A stretch of DNA of 33,249 nucleotides, from the NCBI RefSeq assembly GCF_000723405.1, contig NZ_CCAE010000050.1, positions 1 through 33,249 on the forward strand, in the 5' to 3' direction. Position 1 is the stretch's first letter; every line of letters starts with the position of its first letter. Below, piece after piece: positions 30,328 through 33,249 of the stretch. A program made the translations under genes and the position numbers. The notes beneath the pieces were generated by a model. That model did no database searches. It was not told where the DNA came from and saw only the letters and a list, made by a program, of their open reading frames with translations. This DNA is from Hydrogenophaga intermedia. GTDB lineage: Bacteria > Pseudomonadota > Gammaproteobacteria > Burkholderiales > Burkholderiaceae_C.

Positions 30328-31548
30328 ATGAAACTCATCGATTCCATCGTCACCCAGGCCGCCGGCATCGCGGCCGTGCGGCGCGAGATCCACGCGCACC
30401 CCGAACTCTGCTTCGAAGAGGTGCGCACCGCCGACCTGGTGGCTGCCAAGCTCACCGAATGGGGCATCCCCGTTCGGCGCGGCATGGGCACCACCGGCGT
30501 GGTCGGCATCGTGCACGGGCGTGATGGCGGCGCCTGTGGCCGCGCCATCGGCCTGCGCGCCGACATGGACGCCCTGCCCATGCAGGAACACAACCACTTC
30601 GCCCACGCCAGCCAGCATGCCGGCAAGATGCACGCCTGTGGCCACGACGGCCACACCGCCATGCTGCTGGCTGCGGCCCAGCACTTCGCCAAGCACCGCA
30701 ACTTCGACGGCACCGTCTACCTCATCTTCCAGCCAGCCGAGGAGGGCGGCGGCGGCGCGCGCGAGATGATCAAGGACGGCCTGTTCACCGAATTCCCCGT
30801 CGAGGCGGTGTTCGGCATGCACAACTGGCCCGGCCTGCCCGCCGGCAACTTCGCGGCCAGCACCGGCCCGGTCATGGCCTCCAGCAACGACTTCACCATC
30901 ACCATTCGCGGCAAGGGCGCGCACGCGGCCATGCCGCACAACGGCATCGACCCGGTGCCGGTGGCCTGCCAGATGGTCATGGGTTTCCAGACCATCATCT
31001 CGCGCAACAAGAAGCCGGTGGACGCGGGTGTCATCTCCGTCACCATGATCCACACCGGCGAGGCCAACAACGTGGTGCCCGACAGCGCCGAGCTGCGTGG
31101 CACCGTGCGCACCTTCACCTACGAGGTGCTCGACCTGATCGAGCGGCGCATGAAGGAAATCGCCGAGCACCTTTGCGCGGCCTACGGCACCACCTGCGAA
31201 TTCCAGTTCAACCGCAACTACCCGCCCACCGTGAACCACCCGGCGGAGACCGCCTTCGCGCGCGAGGTGCTGGCCGAGATCGTGGGGCCTGAGCGCGTGC
31301 TCGCCCAGGAGCCCACCATGGGCGCGGAAGACTTCGCCTACATGCTGCAGGCCAAGCCCGGCTGCTACGTGTTCATCGCCAACGGAGACGGTACCCATCG
31401 CGAGATGGGCCACGGAGAAGGCCCCTGCATGCTGCACAACCCGAGCTACGACTTCAACGATGACCTGATTCCCCTGGGCGCCACCTACTGGGTGCGCCTG
31501 GCCGAGAAGTGGCTGGCCCAGCCGCGCGCCACCGGGGGTGCGGCGTGA
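30328..31548 (+). CDS. M20-family amidohydrolase (hippurate hydrolase/N-acyl-amino-acid hydrolase-like)
   Basis: 406-residue M20D peptidase or amidohydrolase that cleaves an N-acyl or dipeptide-type amide with metal ions. Motifs: RADMDALPMQE (residues 77-87), HACGHDGHTAML (102-113; Cys104 and His106 are metal ligands of this family), FQPAEEGGGGA (catalytic Glu138/Glu139), GMHNWPG, a dimerisation domain (GKGAHAAMPHNGIDP) and a final MGAEDFAYML block. No signal peptide, so cytoplasmic. The stop overlaps the start of the next gene (GTGA, 31545-31548), indicating an operon. Confidence 0.92.
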   Translation: MKLIDSIVTQAAGIAAVRREIHAHPELCFEEVRTADLVAAKLTEWGIPVRRGMGTTGVVGIVHGRDGGACGRAIGLRADMDALPMQEHNHFAHASQHAGKMHACGHDGHTAMLLAAAQHFAKHRNFDGTVYLIFQPAEEGGGGAREMIKDGLFTEFPVEAVFGMHNWPGLPAGNFAASTGPVMASSNDFTITIRGKGAHAAMPHNGIDPVPVACQMVMGFQTIISRNKKPVDAGVISVTMIHTGEANNVVPDSAELRGTVRTFTYEVLDLIERRMKEIAEHLCAAYGTTCEFQFNRNYPPTVNHPAETAFAREVLAEIVGPERVLAQEPTMGAEDFAYMLQAKPGCYVFIANGDGTHREMGHGEGPCMLHNPSYDFNDDLIPLGATYWVRLAEKWLAQPRATGGAA

Positions 31549-32642
31549 TCGACATCCGCGACGCTTTCTCTCCCTCATACGCCAAGGCCCGCATCAAGTT
31601 CCTCGAAGCCGCCGCCACGGCGGGCATGGCCATTCGCAGTCACGAACACCCCCTCAAGGGCCGCGAGGGCGAAACCCTGGCCATGGACACGGCGCTCGAC
31701 GGCTCGCCCGATGCGCAGAACCTGCTCATCGTGAGCAGCGCCTGCCATGGCGTCGAAGGTTTCTGTGGCTCGGGCGTGCAGGTGTACGCCGCGCACGACG
31801 CCGAGTGGCGCGCCAAGGCCCGCGACGCGGGTGTGGCGGTGCTCTACATCCACGCGCTCAACCCGCATGGCTTCTCCTGGCTGCGCCGCGTGACGCACGA
31901 AAACGTGGACCTCAACCGCAACTTCCAGGACTTCTCGAAGCCCCTGCCGGTGAACGAGGCCTACGCCGAACTGCACCACCTGCTGCTGCCCGAGCAATGG
32001 CCGCCCACGGCCGAGAACGAGGCCGCCGTGCAGGCCTGGATCGCCGAGCACGGCATGACCGCCTTCCAGGCCGCCATCACCATCGGCCAGCACCGCTTCG
32101 CCGACGGCCTGTTCTTCGGCGGCACCGCGCCCACCTGGAACAACACCACCGTGCGCCAGGTGCTGCGCGAACACGCCGGCCGCGCGCGCCGCGTGGCCTG
32201 GATCGATCTGCACACCGGGCTGGGCCCCAGCGGCCTGGGCGAACGCATCTTCGCCTGCCGCGACGACGCCGCCGCGTTCCAGCGCGCCAAGGACTGGTGG
32301 GGCGGCGATGGCGCCACGCCCATCACCTCCATCTACGACGGCTCGTCCACCTCCGCCAAGCTCACCGGCATGATGTGGGCCGCCGTGTACGCGGAGTGCC
32401 CGCAGGCCGAGTACACCGGCATCGCGCTGGAGTACGGCACCGTGCCCATCCCCGAGGTGATCGGCTCGCTGCGCGGCGACCACTGGCTGCACCAGCACCC
32501 CGACGCGCCCGCCGAGTTGCAGGCCGCCATCAAGCAGCGTGTGAAGGACGCGTTCTACACCGACACCGATGCCTGGCGCGGACAGATCGTGAGCCAGGCG
32601 CGCCAGGCCCTGTTCCAGGCGGTGGATGGCTTGGCGGGGTGA
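31545..32642 (+). CDS. M14-like metallopeptidase (DUF2817 family)
   Basis: 365-residue protein of the DUF2817 family, related to M14 zinc carboxypeptidases. The GTG start at 31545 overlaps the M20 stop by 4 nt, and a G-rich ribosome site (GGGGGTG) lies just upstream. Zinc and catalytic elements are visible: ACHGVEGFCGSG (HxxE ligands), HENVDLNRNF, IDLHTGLGPSGLGE (third His ligand) and IALEYGTVP (likely catalytic Glu). No signal peptide. Coupled to an M20 hydrolase, it may act on short peptides or acylated amino acids in the cytoplasm. Substrate unknown. Confidence 0.88.
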   Translation: MIDIRDAFSPSYAKARIKFLEAAATAGMAIRSHEHPLKGREGETLAMDTALDGSPDAQNLLIVSSACHGVEGFCGSGVQVYAAHDAEWRAKARDAGVAVLYIHALNPHGFSWLRRVTHENVDLNRNFQDFSKPLPVNEAYAELHHLLLPEQWPPTAENEAAVQAWIAEHGMTAFQAAITIGQHRFADGLFFGGTAPTWNNTTVRQVLREHAGRARRVAWIDLHTGLGPSGLGERIFACRDDAAAFQRAKDWWGGDGATPITSIYDGSSTSAKLTGMMWAAVYAECPQAEYTGIALEYGTVPIPEVIGSLRGDHWLHQHPDAPAELQAAIKQRVKDAFYTDTDAWRGQIVSQARQALFQAVDGLAG

Positions 32643-32651
32643 GTGCGCTCG

Positions 32652-32765
32652 GGGTTCTTGGTCTCAAGAATCCCTGACCTGAAGTTTCTGTGACCTACCG
32701 CCTTCGCGGTATGGAGTCCCAGGCCTCCTCCTGATGTGATCGCGCGCAGCCGTGCATGGGCACGG
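32652..32765. repeat. three hairpins between the M14-like gene and the exoprotein gene
   Basis: Stem-loops occur at 32655-32670 (TTCTTG-GTCT-CAAGAA, extendable by GGG/CCC with one bulge), 32696-32711 (TACCGC-CTTC-GCGGTA) and 32750-32765 (CCGTGC-ATGG-GCACGG). None has a U-run. The first may mark the 3' end of the upstream operon; the other two may lie in the 5' leader of the exoprotein mRNA. Confidence 0.45.
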
Positions 32766-32794
32766 CGTCGTTGATTGCATCAGGGAGTGGACGA

Positions 32795-33249
32795 GTGAAG
32801 AAGCAGCAGAGGCACCATCGTGTGGTGTTCAAGCCCGCGCGCGGGCTGCCATGCACTGTGCATTGGGCGATAGCGCTGGCCCTGAGCAGCCCGCTCACCA
32901 GCCCACAGGCCTGGTCGCAGATCCTGGCCGACCCTTCTGCCCCGGGCAGCCAGCGCCCCACCATCCTCTCAGTGGGTGGCGGCGTGCCGCTGATCAACAT
33001 CACCACGCCCAGCGCCGCCGGTGTCTCGCGCAACACCTACCGCCAGTTCGACGTTTCTTCCTCCGGCGCCATCCTCAACAACAGTCGCACCGGTGCGCAA
33101 AGCCAGCTCGGCGGCGCCGTCCCCGCCAACCCCTGGCTCGCCACCGGTCCCGCCCGCGTCATCCTCAACGAAGTCAACTCCAGCAACCCCAGCTTCCTCA
33201 ACGGCCCCATCGAAGTCGCCGGCCAGCGCGCCGAGGTCGTCATCGCCAA
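32795..33249 (+). CDS. two-partner-secretion exoprotein (filamentous haemagglutinin-type TpsA), N-terminal part
   Basis: The open frame runs off the window end (151 complete codons seen). The GTG start at 32795 follows GGGAG (32783-32787) by 7 nt. The N-terminus VKKQQRHHRVVFKPARG fits the extended signal peptide region of autotransporters and TpsA proteins, followed by a hydrophobic core and cleavage near PQAWS. The TPS secretion domain begins with NTYRQFDVSSSGAILNNS, AQSQLGGAVPANPWL, ARVILNEVNSSNPSFLNGPI and EVAGQRAEVVIAN. It is therefore a large surface or secreted adhesin, contact-dependent toxin or haemolysin, depending on the missing C-terminus. A TpsB partner is expected nearby, outside the window. 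Confidence 0.9.
   Translation, partial: MKKQQRHHRVVFKPARGLPCTVHWAIALALSSPLTSPQAWSQILADPSAPGSQRPTILSVGGGVPLINITTPSAAGVSRNTYRQFDVSSSGAILNNSRTGAQSQLGGAVPANPWLATGPARVILNEVNSSNPSFLNGPIEVAGQRAEVVIA

Overview
The window is high-GC DNA with tightly packed genes. Its gene content points to a betaproteobacterium of the order Burkholderiales, most likely family Comamonadaceae (for example Hydrogenophaga or a relative). The evidence is the fused isobutyryl-CoA mutase IcmF, a PHA-system granule-region protein, type III pantothenate kinase, a large-format TRAP permease and a GC-rich intergenic repeat of a kind I recall from Comamonadaceae. No rRNA, tRNA, CRISPR array, transposase or integrase was recognised.

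Layout. Positions 82-2702 (+) hold a secreted alpha/beta-hydrolase-like protein and two tandem paralogous lipoproteins. Positions 2707-6287 hold 3-hydroxybutyryl-CoA dehydrogenase (-), a GMC-family flavin oxidoreductase (+) and arginase (-). Positions 6422-8811 (+) hold a beta-helix lipoprotein and an orphan sugar/AI-2-type binding protein. Positions 8812-13913 (-) are a run of ppk2, icmF and a YegS-like lipid kinase, headed by a striking palindrome. Positions 14047-17866 (-) are a complete TRAP transporter operon (dctP-dctQ-dctM) with an intercistronic hairpin and a textbook terminator.

The most interesting part is 17867-22775. It carries a close relative of the CAI-1 autoinducer synthase CqsA (+), a CqsS-like six-TM sensor histidine kinase with an overlapping stand-alone response regulator (-), and a LuxR-type HTH regulator (+) divergent from the kinase. 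Two near-identical lux-box-like palindromes (CTG-N10-CAG) are present, one upstream of the synthase and one at the kinase/LuxR divergent junction. This suggests a self-contained alpha-hydroxyketone/aminoketone quorum-sensing circuit wired to a LuxR-type regulator, which differs from both the Vibrio (CqsS-LuxU-LuxO) and Legionella (LqsA-LqsR-LqsS) layouts.

Positions 22828-25789 hold coaX, a WS/DGAT acyltransferase, acyl-CoA-binding protein and a PHA-associated protein, a cluster related to storage lipid and acyl-CoA handling. Convergent gene ends here share hairpins that lie inside the coding sequences. Positions 25810-28931 (-) hold a molybdopterin oxidoreductase coupled to a lipoprotein metallopeptidase. 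Positions 29079-32642 (+) hold an exported ABC-type binding protein, an M20 amidohydrolase and an M14-like (DUF2817) peptidase. The window ends inside the start of a large two-partner-secretion (filamentous haemagglutinin-type) exoprotein.
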